This document shows positions 13,617 to 14,024 of a stretch of DNA of 14,024 nucleotides, in pieces. Location of the stretch: NCBI GenBank assembly GCA_013205645.1, contig JABMMH010000375.1, positions 1 through 14,024 of the forward strand, given 5' to 3'. The first letter of the stretch is position 1. Each line of letters starts with the position of its first letter. This stretch comes from Polaromonas sp. (lineage in GTDB: Bacteria > Pseudomonadota > Gammaproteobacteria > Burkholderiales > Burkholderiaceae_C). Under the pieces are notes generated by a model. That model worked only from the letters and a program-made list of their open reading frames with translations, made no database searches and was not told the origin of the DNA. Position numbers and translations under genes: made by a program.

Positions 13617-14024
13617 ATTTGTAGTCGCTTCAGCAAAAACTGCCGCAGTCGCCAGCCCAGCAACAAGGCGAGAATCCCGGCATAGACCGCCACTTCGGCA
13701 AAGTCATTTTTACCGGCGCGCATCCAGAAAAAATGCAGGACGGCCAAGCCGGCCACTGCATAAATCAGCTTGTGCAGCAACTGCCAGCGCTTTGCGCCCA
13801 GCGCCTTGATGGCCGCGTTGAAAGATGTCGCCGCCAAGGGCGTCAGTAGCAACAGCGACAAGGCACCGACTAAAATGAATGGTCTCTTAATAATGTCGAT
13901 GACGATCTCGTTGACATCAAAACCCATGTCAAACCAGCTGTAACTCAGGAAGTGAATCAGCACATAAAAGTACATGAACAGCCCGAGCATGCGCCGAAAA
14001 CGCGCCAAGCTCGGTGTCTTGCTC
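13607..14024 (-). CDS. msrQ: MsrQ, heme-binding membrane subunit of the MsrPQ system (N-terminus outside window)
   Basis: Inner-membrane b-type heme protein that passes electrons from the respiratory chain to periplasmic MsrP, which repairs oxidised methionines. The last 138 residues are visible; the first 70 or so lie beyond the right edge. The visible part shows hydrophobic transmembrane helices and the family blocks RRMLGLFMYFYVLIHFLSY, KRPFILVG, and RWQLLHKLIY followed by LHFFW. The three histidines in these blocks are spaced 60 and 13 residues apart, the same spacing I recall for the heme-linked His91, His151 and His164 of E. coli MsrQ. The TTG at 14008 is internal, not a start, because the frame stays open to the window end. 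msrP is expected just outside. Confidence 0.93.
   Translation of the reverse strand, partial: SKTPSLARFRRMLGLFMYFYVLIHFLSYSWFDMGFDVNEIVIDIIKRPFILVGALSLLLLTPLAATSFNAAIKALGAKRWQLLHKLIYAVAGLAVLHFFWMRAGKNDFAEVAVYAGILALLLGWRLRQFLLKRLQIKT

Noticed and set aside
1..14024. CRISPR array, prophage, integron, tRNA or defence system
   Set aside because: No spaced direct repeats, phage genes, tRNA-like cloverleaf or defence-protein motifs were seen on reading both strands; the only mobile-type gene is the RAYT.

Overview
The window is a stretch of conserved housekeeping chromosome from a betaproteobacterium. It most resembles the Comamonadaceae (Rhodoferax, Polaromonas or Limnohabitans type); this is inferred from protein sequences and gene order, and no search could be run. 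All recognisable genes have their closest-looking family members in Proteobacteria, and there is no phage, plasmid, CRISPR, rRNA or tRNA signal.

Left part (1-9063, all on the minus strand). In transcription order the genes are pilM, pilN, pilO, pilP, pilQ (type IV pilus alignment subcomplex and outer-membrane secretin), aroK, aroB (shikimate pathway), dgt (HD-domain dNTP triphosphohydrolase), a REP-associated tyrosine transposase (RAYT), and the first 273 codons of gltB (glutamate synthase large subunit). The pil genes are tightly packed with overlapping start and stop codons. The order pilMNOPQ-aroK-aroB with a divergent mrcA is a classic arrangement in beta- and gammaproteobacteria. The RAYT is the only accessory gene. 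It sits 15 bases after dgt and is followed by an AT-rich spacer (820-977) holding a perfect 16-bp inverted repeat, a second related motif and the likely gltB promoter.

Right part (9236-14024). mrcA (penicillin-binding protein 1A) is divergent from pilM. It converges on cyaY (frataxin-like iron protein) with only 6 bases between stop codons. cyaY diverges from lptM (small LPS-assembly lipoprotein) with only 12 bases between start codons, so a good cyaY promoter lies inside lptM. lptM overlaps lysA (diaminopimelate decarboxylase) by ATGA. lysA converges on msrQ (heme membrane subunit of the methionine sulfoxide reductase system), which is cut by the window end.

Themes: cell-envelope work (pili, peptidoglycan polymerisation, LPS lipoprotein, meso-DAP to lysine) is interleaved with central nitrogen and aromatic metabolism. 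I found no new multi-gene system. The points most worth checking are the RAYT with its REP-like palindromes against the gltB promoter, a short PilQ that lacks the usual AMIN domains, a run of TTG start codons in pilM, pilP and aroK, and the overlapping cyaY/lptM start region.
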